The notes under the pieces: generated by a model
The model's input: the letters and a program-made list of their open reading frames with translations, nothing else
Told to the model about the DNA's origin: nothing
The model's database searches: none
Shown: piece after piece, positions 1 through 6,290 of the stretch
Position numbering within the stretch: the first letter of the stretch is position 1
Layout of the letters: each line of letters begins with the position of its first letter
Source: a virus
DNA: 54,377 nucleotides
Virus record (IMG/VR): IMGVR_UViG_3300021170_000026
Coordinates: 1-54,377 of that record
Strand: one strand, 5' to 3'
Position numbers and translations under genes: made by a program

Positions 1-28
1 CGAATGGCCCGACAACGGAGGGGTAAAC

Positions 29-301
29 GTGACTTTTCTTGAACTGGCGAAAGCCGCAATGCCCGGCGCCTCAGACGCGGATGCGGATTACGCACTCTGG
101 AATCACACGCCGTTCCCGTTCGACAAAAACCCGCGTGTTCTGTTCAAGAAGATCAGCGGCTACCGGAGGGCCTGCGCGAATGGCCTGCGCCTCTGCGAGA
201 CATGCAGCCGGATCGCCGTTAGTGGCTGGAATTGCGAGCGATGCACTGCCGCGCTGAAGGCGTGCAACGTACTTCCGTCAGACCACAGCAAGGGAGAATG
301 A
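29..301 (+). CDS. Small Cys-rich protein, zinc-finger-like
   Basis: A 90-residue hypothetical protein. The GTG start at 29 is preceded by a purine-rich GGAGGGG ribosome site at 17-23. The C-terminal third holds a CxxC...CxxC pattern (CETC, then CERC, then one further Cys) of the kind that can bind one zinc ion. No family is recognised. It is the first gene visible in a compact rightward early cluster. Its stop at 299-301 lies just before the next start at 304. A nucleic-acid-binding or adaptor role is only a guess from the Cys pattern. Confidence 0.6.
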   Translation: MTFLELAKAAMPGASDADADYALWNHTPFPFDKNPRVLFKKISGYRRACANGLRLCETCSRIAVSGWNCERCTAALKACNVLPSDHSKGE

Positions 302-303
302 CA

Positions 304-453
304 ATGCTGACCGGATCGGCCCTTGCTGTAGGAGGGGTGGCCCTGGGCTTGTACGGTGCGACCCGGTTTAACTTCGGCACCATGATCTCTGGATGGATCA
401 TAGCGGGCATTGGCGCGGTGCTGTTTCTTTCCTCTTTCGTGAGCCTCCCATGA
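304..453 (+). CDS. Small two-helix membrane protein
   Basis: A 49-residue protein. The ATG at 304 was chosen over the ATG at 298 because AGGGAG at 291-296 gives normal spacing only to 304. Two hydrophobic segments (about residues 5-18 and 29-46) are separated by a short polar turn (TRFNFGT), which suggests an inner-membrane hairpin. Its stop overlaps the ATG of the next gene. Its function is unknown; small early membrane proteins of temperate phages sometimes act in superinfection exclusion, but nothing in the sequence shows that. Confidence 0.55.
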   Translation: MLTGSALAVGGVALGLYGATRFNFGTMISGWIIAGIGAVLFLSSFVSLP

Positions 454-662
454 AAACAATCACCATGATGCAGCTTCGCAAGTCACCCGGCGAGTATGCC
501 TTCCGCGTCCGCGCGGACGGCGAGAGCTTCATCGTCACCTACCAGGGGAAGCCGTGCTTCAAGATGGTCCCGGTAGAGGACGTGACTGTCGTGCGGCCGG
601 ATGGCTCGTTCAAGGGACCAAAGCCGCTCACGATGGGGCTAGACCTTGGCGGCAAATACTAG
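450..662 (+). CDS. Phd/YefM-type antitoxin-like protein
   Basis: A 70-residue protein starting at ATG 450, which overlaps the stop of the previous gene. The N-terminal 45 residues follow the Phd/YefM pattern: a short strand and helix (TMMQLRKSPGEY), then a strand rich in hydrophobic residues (SFIVTYQGKPCFKMVPVED). In that family the N-terminus binds DNA and the C-terminus neutralises a toxin. No toxin of the RelE, Doc or PIN type is adjacent, so it may act as an orphan DNA-binding regulator or antagonise a host toxin. The family call rests on pattern only. Confidence 0.5.
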   Translation: MKTITMMQLRKSPGEYAFRVRADGESFIVTYQGKPCFKMVPVEDVTVVRPDGSFKGPKPLTMGLDLGGKY

Positions 663-692
663 AACTGAGCTTTCGTCACAGGAGAGAAATCC

Positions 693-908
693 ATGATGCA
701 CTCAGGCATGTGCGCCTGCATGGGGCCGCAGAACGGGGAACCACTGTGCCCTTGCCGGATGCGAGCTGCGCGGAGCTACGATCACCCGCAAGGGCCTTTG
801 CTGAACGCTGGCCCGTATACGCCGCACGGGTGCATCTGCCCGCCGGGATCGGAGGCAACCTGCCAAGGTCTGGCATGCCCGCGCCGCGGCGTGACAGGCT
901 TGCGCTGA
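693..908 (+). CDS. Cysteine-rich hypothetical protein
   Basis: A 71-residue protein. GGAGAG at 681-686 is well placed for the ATG at 693. It is unusually rich in Cys, with nine residues including CACM, CPC, CICPP and two more near the C-terminus, and also rich in Pro and Gly. This suggests a small metal-binding or disulfide-stabilised protein. No family is recognised. It lies in the early cluster with a 30-nt gap behind it, and could be a spurious ORF kept open by high GC. Confidence 0.45.
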   Translation: MMHSGMCACMGPQNGEPLCPCRMRAARSYDHPQGPLLNAGPYTPHGCICPPGSEATCQGLACPRRGVTGLR

Positions 909-921
909 GAGCAGCACCCTC

Positions 922-1113
922 ATGAACCAGATGCTTCTACGGATCGCTTATCTCGAAGGATGCATCGCCTATTGCAAGCGCATCCCGTTCGAGGCGTGGG
1001 AAACGATATACAATCGCAGCACTCCCGCGGCCGAAGTTTCGGAATGGAAGCGGGGATGGACGGATACCGAATACGAGATGGCTCAGAAAGCCGCCGCCGA
1101 ACCATCGCAGTGA
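922..1113 (+). CDS. Hypothetical protein
   Basis: A 63-residue mostly helical, mildly acidic protein starting at ATG 922 with only a weak purine-rich stretch upstream. It contains two Cys near the N-terminus (GCIAYC) and no recognisable motif. It is the last gene before a 102-bp gap that carries a 17-bp direct repeat, so it may be the distal gene of a first early transcription unit. Confidence 0.45.
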   Translation: MNQMLLRIAYLEGCIAYCKRIPFEAWETIYNRSTPAAEVSEWKRGWTDTEYEMAQKAAAEPSQ

Positions 1114-1130
1114 CTTCCAATCCGTACACG

Positions 1131-1185
1131 TGTAAGCGGATCGGCTGTAACATTTCGTGATTGGACAATGTAAGCGGATCGGCTG
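1131..1185 (+). repeat. 17-bp direct repeat, candidate operator
   Basis: The sequence TGTAAGCGGATCGGCTG occurs at 1131-1147 and exactly again at 1169-1185, 38 bp apart start to start, in the only sizeable gap of the early cluster. The spacing is near 3.6 helical turns. It lies upstream of a run of genes that includes an HTH protein at 1691. A repressor or activator operator is plausible. No promoter hexamers are clear. Confidence 0.5.
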
Positions 1186-1215
1186 ATACTCCAATCATCG
1201 AAACGGGAGACGGGC

Positions 1216-1533
1216 ATGGCCAAGATCAAGTACTTCAACGGGACCACGGAACTTCGGGACCCGCACGGCATGGACAATGCCAAGTTCGTCGCCGCCTTCC
1301 CGGGCGTGAAGGGCCTCCGCTACGACGGGTTCCAGATGAAGGTCGGATATCCGGTGACCGGCGGCGCGCTGCTCCCGATCGAGCGGGCCATCGAATACAA
1401 GTCGAACCCCTCCCGGCACGAGTGCGACGCGCGCTGCATCAACGCCACTGGCCGCATCATGCGGTGCGAGTGCTCCTGCGGTGGCAAGAACCATGGCAAG
1501 GGTGCCTTCAACTGCTCTGCGATAGCCGCATGA
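1216..1533 (+). CDS. Phage protein with C-terminal Cys cluster
   Basis: A 105-residue protein; ATG 1216 follows a GGGAGACGGGC ribosome site. The first 65 residues look globular. The C-terminal part has four to five Cys in a compact cluster (HECDARC, then RCECSCGGKNHG), a pattern I associate with small uncharacterised phage and prophage proteins. A bound zinc is likely. Its stop overlaps the next start (ATGA). Function unknown; it begins the second block of early genes after the direct repeats. Confidence 0.6.
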   Translation: MAKIKYFNGTTELRDPHGMDNAKFVAAFPGVKGLRYDGFQMKVGYPVTGGALLPIERAIEYKSNPSRHECDARCINATGRIMRCECSCGGKNHGKGAFNCSAIAA

Positions 1534-1694
1534 GCAAGGAACCCATCGACCTTGGCGCGGCCAAGAAGGAGAGAGAGCGCAAGCATTATGCCGCGCTTAT
1601 TCTCAGGGCCTATGACGATATTGAGCATGCCGACAAACGGGAAGTTCTCGATCGTCAGGCGCAGATGCAAATCAAGGCGCGAGAGCGTCTATGA
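1530..1694 (+). CDS. Small helical hypothetical protein
   Basis: A 54-residue, highly charged, almost entirely helical protein (runs such as KKERERKHYA and REVLDRQAQMQ). Its ATG at 1530 overlaps the preceding stop and its own stop overlaps the ATG at 1691, which supports translational coupling. No domain is recognised. The ATG was chosen for that ATGA coupling; the upstream in-frame extension would read antiparallel to the Cys-cluster gene and lacks a ribosome site. Confidence 0.55.
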   Translation: MSKEPIDLGAAKKERERKHYAALILRAYDDIEHADKREVLDRQAQMQIKARERL

Positions 1695-1891
1695 CCGAGG
1701 ATGACGTGCTGAAGCTCCTCGGTAAGGCTTGTGAGGCTGCCGGAAGCGACCGGCAGTGGGCCATTGCACACGACCTGAGCGCCCAATACGTGGGCGACGT
1801 TCGCCGAAAAAAGCGACCGATTGGACCTTCGATCTTGAAGGCCCTCGGTATCGAGGCAGTGACGACATATCGACGTAGGGGAAAAACATGA
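1691..1891 (+). CDS. Cro/CI-like helix-turn-helix protein
   Basis: A 66-residue single-domain protein. Residues 8-50 fit a Cro/YdaS-type HTH: an initial helix (VLKLLGKACEAAG), helix two (DRQWAIAHD), the turn and recognition helix (LSAQYVGDVRRKK), then RPIGPSILKALGIE. Proteins of this shape are small phage DNA-binding regulators. It is coupled by a 4-bp overlap to the genes on both sides. The 17-bp repeat at 1131-1185 is a natural candidate target but no direct evidence links them. Confidence 0.7.
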   Translation: MTEDDVLKLLGKACEAAGSDRQWAIAHDLSAQYVGDVRRKKRPIGPSILKALGIEAVTTYRRRGKT

Positions 1892-2205
1892 CCGACCCGG
1901 CCATCCTTTTTGTGAAGCCGAAGGCGATCAGCCGCGATGACAAGGCTGCGCTCCAGAAAGCTGGTGTGATCGTTGTCGAGATCGCCGATCCCCACGCGGT
2001 GAACTTTGTTCGCCCCCATGCCGAGCTTTCGAGCGGAACACTTCTGCATTGCGCGGCAGAAGCTATCGACAAACATATTTCGGGACGCGACATCCGCGCG
2101 GATTTTGGGCGTCTTGCTGCTCAAGCTATTCTGACGGCGAAAGCGCATGGGGTGAAGGTTCACCCGCGGGTCGCGAAGATCAAGCAGGAAGGAAAAGTAA
2201 ACTGA
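1888..2205 (+). CDS. Hypothetical protein
   Basis: A 105-residue protein overlapping the HTH gene by 4 bp. An alternating strand/helix pattern (AILFVKPKAIS, then VIVVEIADP, then two helices) suggests a small alpha/beta fold. Phage genomes of Rhizobiales often carry comparable short proteins next to regulators, but I cannot name a family. Good start context comes from the overlap. Function unknown. Confidence 0.55.
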   Translation: MTDPAILFVKPKAISRDDKAALQKAGVIVVEIADPHAVNFVRPHAELSSGTLLHCAAEAIDKHISGRDIRADFGRLAAQAILTAKAHGVKVHPRVAKIKQEGKVN

Positions 2206-2225
2206 CATCACAACGGAGGCCTACA

Positions 2226-2357
2226 ATGAGTTGGCGAAATCCTGACGCTAGGTTCGAGGCAACCGGATGGCCCGCGATCATCATCATCCTAATCTTCAGC
2301 ATCTACTCTTTGGAGGCTGTTCTCCGCACGCTTCTCTGGCTCACTTCTAAGTTTTAG
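2226..2357 (+). CDS. Single-pass membrane peptide
   Basis: A 43-residue protein with ATG 2226 preceded by ACGGAGG at 2212-2218. Residues 14-38 form one long hydrophobic helix (WPAIIIILIFSIYSLEAVL), with short charged ends. It is probably an inner-membrane peptide of unknown role. Confidence 0.5.
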   Translation: MSWRNPDARFEATGWPAIIIILIFSIYSLEAVLRTLLWLTSKF

Positions 2358-2367
2358 GATTGTAACG

Positions 2368-2538
2368 ATGACTCTGCGGCCTGATCCTCCTGAGCTAGCG
2401 AAGGCAATCGACACGCTCCGCACGATCTATTGGCGGGAGTACGGCCGCGGCTGGCGCGAGGCGGTAGAGAACGTCAAGCGAGTGCTTGAGCAACACGCCA
2501 AGCAGGTTGCTGACGGTGAGGCAGAGGCCAACAAATGA
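2368..2538 (+). CDS. Short hypothetical protein
   Basis: A 56-residue ORF from ATG 2368 to TGA 2536-2538, helical and charged with Trp/Tyr in the middle (TIYWREYGRGW). Its stop overlaps the ATG of the next gene at 2535 in the same ATGA style that links the following four genes, which supports it as coding. No known domain. Confidence 0.5.
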   Translation: MTLRPDPPELAKAIDTLRTIYWREYGRGWREAVENVKRVLEQHAKQVADGEAEANK

Positions 2539-2729
2539 ACAAGTTGGAAAAGATGATTGCCCTCACGCGCCTCGAATACGATCCGGCTGTCGCCGCTGAG
2601 ATCGAGCGGCTACGGACGGCTCTACAAGAAATCGCCGATGAGCACCCTCGACCGGGAATGGGGGAGGAATTGCAGAAGATTGCCCGCGAGGCGTTAAATG
2701 ATGAGCAGGATCAGGACAACAAACCATGA
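2535..2729 (+). CDS. Small coiled-coil hypothetical protein
   Basis: A 64-residue acidic protein. Residues 18-60 are predicted helical with heptad-like spacing of hydrophobics (VAAEIERLRTALQEIA). It overlaps its neighbours by 4 bp on both sides. Short proteins of this kind are common filler genes in phage early operons. Function unknown. Confidence 0.5.
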   Translation: MNKLEKMIALTRLEYDPAVAAEIERLRTALQEIADEHPRPGMGEELQKIAREALNDEQDQDNKP

Positions 2730-2956
2730 AGGCCCCTCGCCCCAAGTCGAAGTCGAGGCGCTGTGAGCGGTACGGCATCCTCAACCGCTACGGCGATCTG
2801 TGGACGCCGAGCCCATTTGAGACGCCAGAGGCCGCCAAAAAATATCTTGAGGGCTACTGGCGCAACTTCCCCGGCGGCCCGCATAGCACGCGGCACTTCA
2901 AGATCGTACCCGTGCGCGTAACCGTCACCCCATTGCCGGCGAGTTCTAAGCGATGA
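2726..2956 (+). CDS. Hypothetical basic protein
   Basis: A 76-residue basic protein with a Lys/Arg/Pro-rich start and an aromatic middle (RYGILNRYGDLWTPSPFETPEAA) resembling the small phage modules with a strand-turn-helix that sit upstream of regulators. It is coupled to both neighbours by 4-bp overlaps. No defined family. Confidence 0.5.
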   Translation: MKAPRPKSKSRRCERYGILNRYGDLWTPSPFETPEAAKKYLEGYWRNFPGGPHSTRHFKIVPVRVTVTPLPASSKR

Positions 2957-3189
2957 ACGAGACGATACCCCACAGCGATCCATACATCGCCCCGTCATCG
3001 CTTGGCGTCGTCCTCCGCAAACGGGGCTATTTCTACCGACCTGGATGGGCCGGCTACACTGCGTCGATTGGCGAGGCTGGACGATACGAGCGCGGGGCAG
3101 CCCAACGGCACGCGGCGACCACGGAAGGCGTCACGGTTCATGAGATTTGGGAATTCACTGGTGGGCAAGAATTGGACGGGAAAAAATGA
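2953..3189 (+). CDS. Hypothetical protein
   Basis: A 78-residue protein, ATG 2953 overlapping the preceding stop. It contains a beta-rich aromatic stretch (RKRGYFYRPGWAGYT) and a C-terminal strand (VTVHEIWEF). No family assignment. It shares the ATGA coupling of this operon. Confidence 0.5.
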   Translation: MNETIPHSDPYIAPSSLGVVLRKRGYFYRPGWAGYTASIGEAGRYERGAAQRHAATTEGVTVHEIWEFTGGQELDGKK

Positions 3190-3404
3190 GCCGACTTCGA
3201 TATGTGCGCGCGGCGGGTGTGACGCTCGGCCAGATGCGCGAGAGCATGCAGCGCACGCCTCTTATGGGAATGGGAGACTGTATCCTCGTTTGGGTGAACG
3301 AGGGCGATTTCTGGATGCACCAACCGACCGACGTTGCGACCGAAGATCGCGAGCGCAAGGAATACGAACGTCTTAAGGCCAAGTTTGAGACCGCAGATAG
3401 ATGA
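3186..3404 (+). CDS. Hypothetical protein
   Basis: A 72-residue protein. ATG 3186 was chosen because it overlaps the previous stop; a longer in-frame ORF from 3147 has no ribosome site. It has an N-terminal helix, a hydrophobic strand with aromatic residues (CILVWVNEGDFWMHQ) and a charged C-terminal helix. Unknown function; coupled to the HTH gene downstream. Confidence 0.5.
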   Translation: MSRLRYVRAAGVTLGQMRESMQRTPLMGMGDCILVWVNEGDFWMHQPTDVATEDRERKEYERLKAKFETADR

Positions 3405-3637
3405 ACAGAGATCGAGAACTCAGCACCCGAGAGGTCGCGCAGGAGATCAATGTTCCTGTCGATCTTCTGCGCAAATGGAAGCACCGCGGCGCGCTCAAGC
3501 TCGCGCCTGCCGGGGTGTCTGGACAAGGGCGAGGCATCGAATGCTATTGGTCAGCTGCGGCCGTCGAGGAAGCTCGTGCGTTGGCGGAAAAGCCGCGCGC
3601 TACAGGGCGGCCGAGAACGCGCAATCTCAAGAGGTAA
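3401..3637 (+). CDS. MerR/excisionase-like DNA-binding protein
   Basis: A 78-residue protein. Residues 6-34 read as a winged-helix start of MerR type (LSTREVAQEINVPVDLLRKWKHRGAL), followed by a basic Gly/Arg tail. Such proteins include excisionases, phage repressors and small activators. It closes a five-gene chain of 4-bp overlaps and precedes the DUF5131 gene by 4 bp. Whether it regulates the early genes or assists excision cannot be decided. Confidence 0.6.
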   Translation: MNRDRELSTREVAQEINVPVDLLRKWKHRGALKLAPAGVSGQGRGIECYWSAAAVEEARALAEKPRATGRPRTRNLKR

Positions 3638-3641
3638 TTGA

Positions 3642-4652
3642 ATGGCTGAGCACAGCGCGATCGAATGGACGGACCACACTTGGCAAGTAGTGACGGGTTG
3701 CTCTGTTGTCTCGCCCGGGTGCACCAACTGCTACGCGATGCGGCTCGCCGGGACGCGGCTCCGAAACCATCCGTCCCGCAAGGGTCTCACCACCATGTCG
3801 AAGGCGGGACCGGTGTGGAACGGAACGGTGCGACTCAACGAGGAATGGCTCGACCAGCCGCTCCGCTGGCGCACCCCGGCCATGATCTTTGTGGCGGCCC
3901 ACGGCGACCTCTTCCACGAGGAGGTACCCTTAGAGTGGATCGACCGGGTGTTTGCCGTCATGGCGCTGGCGCCATGGCACACCTTTCAGGTGCTCAGCAA
4001 GCGGTCGTTCCGTATGCGCGAGTACGCCAAGCAGTGGTTCGAGCGCCTCGCCCACCTCGACCCGGTGGTGAACCATCCGACCGGTGCTGCCCCCTTCTCC
4101 AAGTTGGTGGACTGGTCGGTGCTCCCGAAGGTCCTGCCCAACGTGTGGCTCGGAACGTCCGCCGAGGACCAGCCCCGCGCCGACGAGCGCATCCCCGACC
4201 TGCTCGCGACGCCGGCGGCGGTCCGCTTCGTCAGCCTTGAGCCGCTGCTCGGGCCGATCGACCTGCGCAACATCAAGATGGGCTACGCCACGCACCTGGA
4301 CGCGTTGCAGGGCGTGTGGGCGGCGCCGGAGACCGGGCCGAACCTCACCGGCAATCTCGGCTGGGTGATCGTCGGGGGAGAGAGCGGGCCCGGCGCGCGG
4401 CCGATGAATCCGGATTGGGCACGGTCGATCAGGGATCAATGCGCGGCCGCGGGCGTGCCCTATTTTTTCAAACAGTGGGGCGAGTACGCCCCCGGACTAA
4501 CTGGCAGCCAAGCGGTCACCGCAGGCACGACGCGCGGCTTGGACGGTCACCGTTTTCAAGGAACCGACGTGGTCGTCTGGAAGCACGGCAAGAAGCGCGC
4601 TGGCCGGCTGCTCGACGGAGTCGAACACAACGGCATGCCCGGGAACCTGTGA
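3642..4652 (+). CDS. DUF5131 (phage Gp37/Gp68) family protein
   Basis: A 336-residue protein of full family length. The N-terminus has the family signature (SAIEWTDHTWQVVTGC) and a Cys cluster CSVVSPGCTNC (C-x6-C-x2-C, residues 20-30) that resembles an Fe-S or radical-SAM-like cluster site. Further conserved patches are a DLFHE motif, the VLSKR segment and the C-terminal VGGESGPGARP and FFKQWG motifs. The family is widespread in phages and mobile elements and its biochemical role is unknown to me. It follows the HTH gene closely and precedes the integration module. Confidence 0.88.
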   Translation: MAEHSAIEWTDHTWQVVTGCSVVSPGCTNCYAMRLAGTRLRNHPSRKGLTTMSKAGPVWNGTVRLNEEWLDQPLRWRTPAMIFVAAHGDLFHEEVPLEWIDRVFAVMALAPWHTFQVLSKRSFRMREYAKQWFERLAHLDPVVNHPTGAAPFSKLVDWSVLPKVLPNVWLGTSAEDQPRADERIPDLLATPAAVRFVSLEPLLGPIDLRNIKMGYATHLDALQGVWAAPETGPNLTGNLGWVIVGGESGPGARPMNPDWARSIRDQCAAAGVPYFFKQWGEYAPGLTGSQAVTAGTTRGLDGHRFQGTDVVVWKHGKKRAGRLLDGVEHNGMPGNL

Positions 4653-4655
4653 ACA

Positions 4656-5069
4656 ATGTCCGCGGCGGCCGCCCCAATCGTCCTGGAGCGCATTACGATG
4701 GCGGCCGCATGCGCGATCACCGGCAAGGGAGCGCGTGCGCTGCGCGGCATGGCGATCGCCGGGAAAATCCCCGGCGCGGTCAAAATCGGGGGGGAGTGGA
4801 CCTTCGATGAGGCCAAGCTGCGCGGCTGGATCAACGCCCTAGAACAGGAGCAGCAGGTCAAATGCGCAAGCGGCCAAAAGCCCCGAGACATTGCTTCTGG
4901 AATGGCGCGGTCCTCTGGGGCCGGCAGACGATCGGCGGCCAAAAGCGCCGATGGTCGCTACGAACAGACGATGTCAAGGTTGCTGCGCAGGCGGTCGAAG
5001 CCGACCGGAAGCGCAACCTCGAACGGGCGCACCACGGCGCCGGGCGCGTCACCTGGGAGGAGGCCGTGA
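4656..5069 (+). CDS. HTH protein upstream of integrase, possible excisionase
   Basis: A 137-residue ORF starting 3 bp after the DUF5131 stop. Residues 12-65 look like a helix-turn-helix of the excisionase/DNA-binding type (ITMAAACAITGKGARAL, then IPGAVKIGGEWTFDEAKLRGWI). The remainder is Ser/Arg-rich and runs 208 bp out of frame over the start of the integrase gene; that tail may have little function. An alternative ATG at 4698 has a better GGAG site. Position directly before int supports a role as recombination directionality factor or integrase regulator, but this is inference. Confidence 0.55.
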   Translation: MSAAAAPIVLERITMAAACAITGKGARALRGMAIAGKIPGAVKIGGEWTFDEAKLRGWINALEQEQQVKCASGQKPRDIASGMARSSGAGRRSAAKSADGRYEQTMSRLLRRRSKPTGSATSNGRTTAPGASPGRRP

Positions 5070-6022
5070 TCGGCTGGGCCGACACCTACCTCAAGGACCG
5101 CGCCGTCGCGGACACCACCGCGACCCGCTACGCCGTCTCGCTCGAACAGATGGCGCCGTGGCTGCGCGGCACCTACGTCGACGAGGTCGACATGGCGGTG
5201 GTCAAGAAGATCGTCGCGGCGCGGCGCGCGCAGGGGGTGACGTCGGCCACGATCCGGCGCGACCTCGGCGCCCTGGGGTCGGTGCTCTCCCATTGCAAGG
5301 CGGAGGGGCTGCGCGCCGACAACCCTGCGCTCGAGCGGCTCGAGCAGATCAGGGAGAAGCGCGACCCGATCGTGCTGCCGGATCCTGCTCATGTGGCGCG
5401 AGTGATCGAGCGGGCCCCTGGCCTGATCGCGGCGATCGTCCCGGCGGCGCTCGCCACCGGCTGCCGGCTCTCCGAGCTCGTCAATGCCGAGCGCACCTGG
5501 CTCGACCATCCCCGGCGCGAGTTCACGGTGATCGGCAAGCGCAACAAGCGCCGGACCATCAGCCTCGACTATGCCGGCGGCTACGAGTTGCTGCGCGACC
5601 TGCCGGCGCGCCTCGGCTGCCGGTGGCTGTTCTGGCACGGCGACGGCGAGCCCTACCGAAACCTCTCTAGTCGCTTTGCGGCGCTCGCGCGTGAGGTGTT
5701 TCTCGCCGCGTACGACGCGAGGCACGGGACAACCGACACCACAAGGCCGCCGCTGGCGCGGCTCCTGGAGGCCCAGGACGAGGAGGGCTGGGTCGACGTC
5801 GGCTTCCGGCCCTTCCGCTTCCACGACCTGCGCCACCTGCACGCCGTCGAATGGCTGCGGGAGGGGCGATCGATCTACGATCTCAAGGAGCGGCTCGGCC
5901 ACCGCAGCGTCACCACGACCGAGATCTACCTGGAGTTCCTGACGCCGGAGCAGCAGCGCGTGGTGAAGCTGCTGGGGACACAAAAACGGACACAGCAGGC
6001 CCTCGGGGGGCAGGCCGGATAG
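4862..6022 (+). CDS. int: Tyrosine recombinase (phage integrase)
   Basis: A 386-residue site-specific recombinase. The N-terminal region (to about 60) contains the GQKRRWSLRTDD motif typical of arm-binding domains. Residues 65-165 form the SAM-like core-binding domain. The catalytic domain shows Arg202 (ATGCRLSELVNAE), basic residues near 226-231, His321-x-x-Arg324 (FHDLR), His347 (LGHRS) and the nucleophile Tyr356 (TTTEIYLEF), so all the expected residues are present. It would recombine the attP 57 bp downstream with a tRNA-Ser gene. Its last codons overlap the left copy of the 21-bp repeat. Start ATG 4862 gives the usual N-terminal domain. Confidence 0.95.
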   Translation: MRKRPKAPRHCFWNGAVLWGRQTIGGQKRRWSLRTDDVKVAAQAVEADRKRNLERAHHGAGRVTWEEAVIGWADTYLKDRAVADTTATRYAVSLEQMAPWLRGTYVDEVDMAVVKKIVAARRAQGVTSATIRRDLGALGSVLSHCKAEGLRADNPALERLEQIREKRDPIVLPDPAHVARVIERAPGLIAAIVPAALATGCRLSELVNAERTWLDHPRREFTVIGKRNKRRTISLDYAGGYELLRDLPARLGCRWLFWHGDGEPYRNLSSRFAALAREVFLAAYDARHGTTDTTRPPLARLLEAQDEEGWVDVGFRPFRFHDLRHLHAVEWLREGRSIYDLKERLGHRSVTTTEIYLEFLTPEQQRVVKLLGTQKRTQQALGGQAG

Positions 6023-6078
6023 GATGTAAGATGCTGGATCGATTGAGGAAAGAAGGCTTGTCGGAAAATGGCGCTGTC

Positions 6079-6121
6079 CGGTTTAGCAAACCGCCGCCTT
6101 CAGCCACTCGGCCACCTCTCC
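6079..6121 (-). other. attP: attP core: 5' half of tRNA-Ser(GCU)
   Basis: Read on the minus strand, the 43 nt reproduce a tRNA-Ser from its first base through the anticodon stem: acceptor strand GGAGAGG, D arm (GCC...GGC with GAGTGG), and the anticodon arm with loop TTGCTAA (anticodon GCU). Pairing holds for four of five anticodon-stem pairs and then the match stops at 6078, where a G-G mismatch appears; the 3' half of the tRNA is absent. It is therefore an attachment-site core, not a working tRNA gene. Crossover in or near the anticodon loop is expected. Confidence 0.82.
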
Positions 6122-6133
6122 AGGCGGAAAATC

Positions 6134-6160
6134 CTTATGTTTCATCGCCTCTTCCGTCAA
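6134..6160 (-). promoter_or_regulatory. Candidate promoter reading into the tRNA half
   Basis: On the minus strand, TTGACG (6160-6155) and CATAAG (6139-6134) are separated by 15 bp, and the second hexamer ends 12 bp before the tRNA 5' base at 6121. The -35 match is 5/6 and the -10 is about 4/6, with slightly short spacing. If integration replaces the 5' end of the host tRNA gene, such a promoter would be needed to keep it expressed. Confidence 0.35.
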
Positions 6161-6290
6161 CCCGTCGGGGCGTGAATAGCCCGATTCGGCGCATAACTGC
6201 GCCCCCGACGGACACAAAAACGGACACAGCGGACACATCAACCATTTTGAGAAGTTCGCGCCACGTTCTCATGTGGCGAGAGGTGCGGCC

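Larger units (their letters stand above)
5976..6230 (+). repeat. 21-bp direct repeats flanking attP (arm-type sites)
   Basis: GGACACAAAAACGGACACAG (plus one further matching base, C) occurs at 5976-5996, inside the 3' end of int, and exactly again at 6210-6230. Each unit contains two GGACAC half-sites, and the right copy continues into a third (6230-6236). The copies lie roughly symmetrically, about 115 and 120 bp from the middle of the tRNA-like core. This layout matches integrase arm-binding sites of tyrosine recombinases. Confidence 0.7.

Noticed and set aside
450-662. A complete toxin-antitoxin pair around the Phd-like gene.
   Set aside because: Neither neighbour resembles a known toxin; the following gene is Cys-rich with a 30-bp gap, so only an orphan antitoxin-like gene is reported.
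6079-6121. A complete tRNA-Ser gene.
   Set aside because: Bases beyond the anticodon stem (6078 and lower) do not form the variable arm, T arm or acceptor 3' strand, so only the 5' half is present.
6022-6290. A phage-chromosome junction or tandem prophage boundary at the tRNA fragment.
   Set aside because: Genes on both sides are phage-type and the arm-like repeats are symmetric about the core, which fits an intact attP. A tandem prophage cannot be excluded fully from sequence alone.
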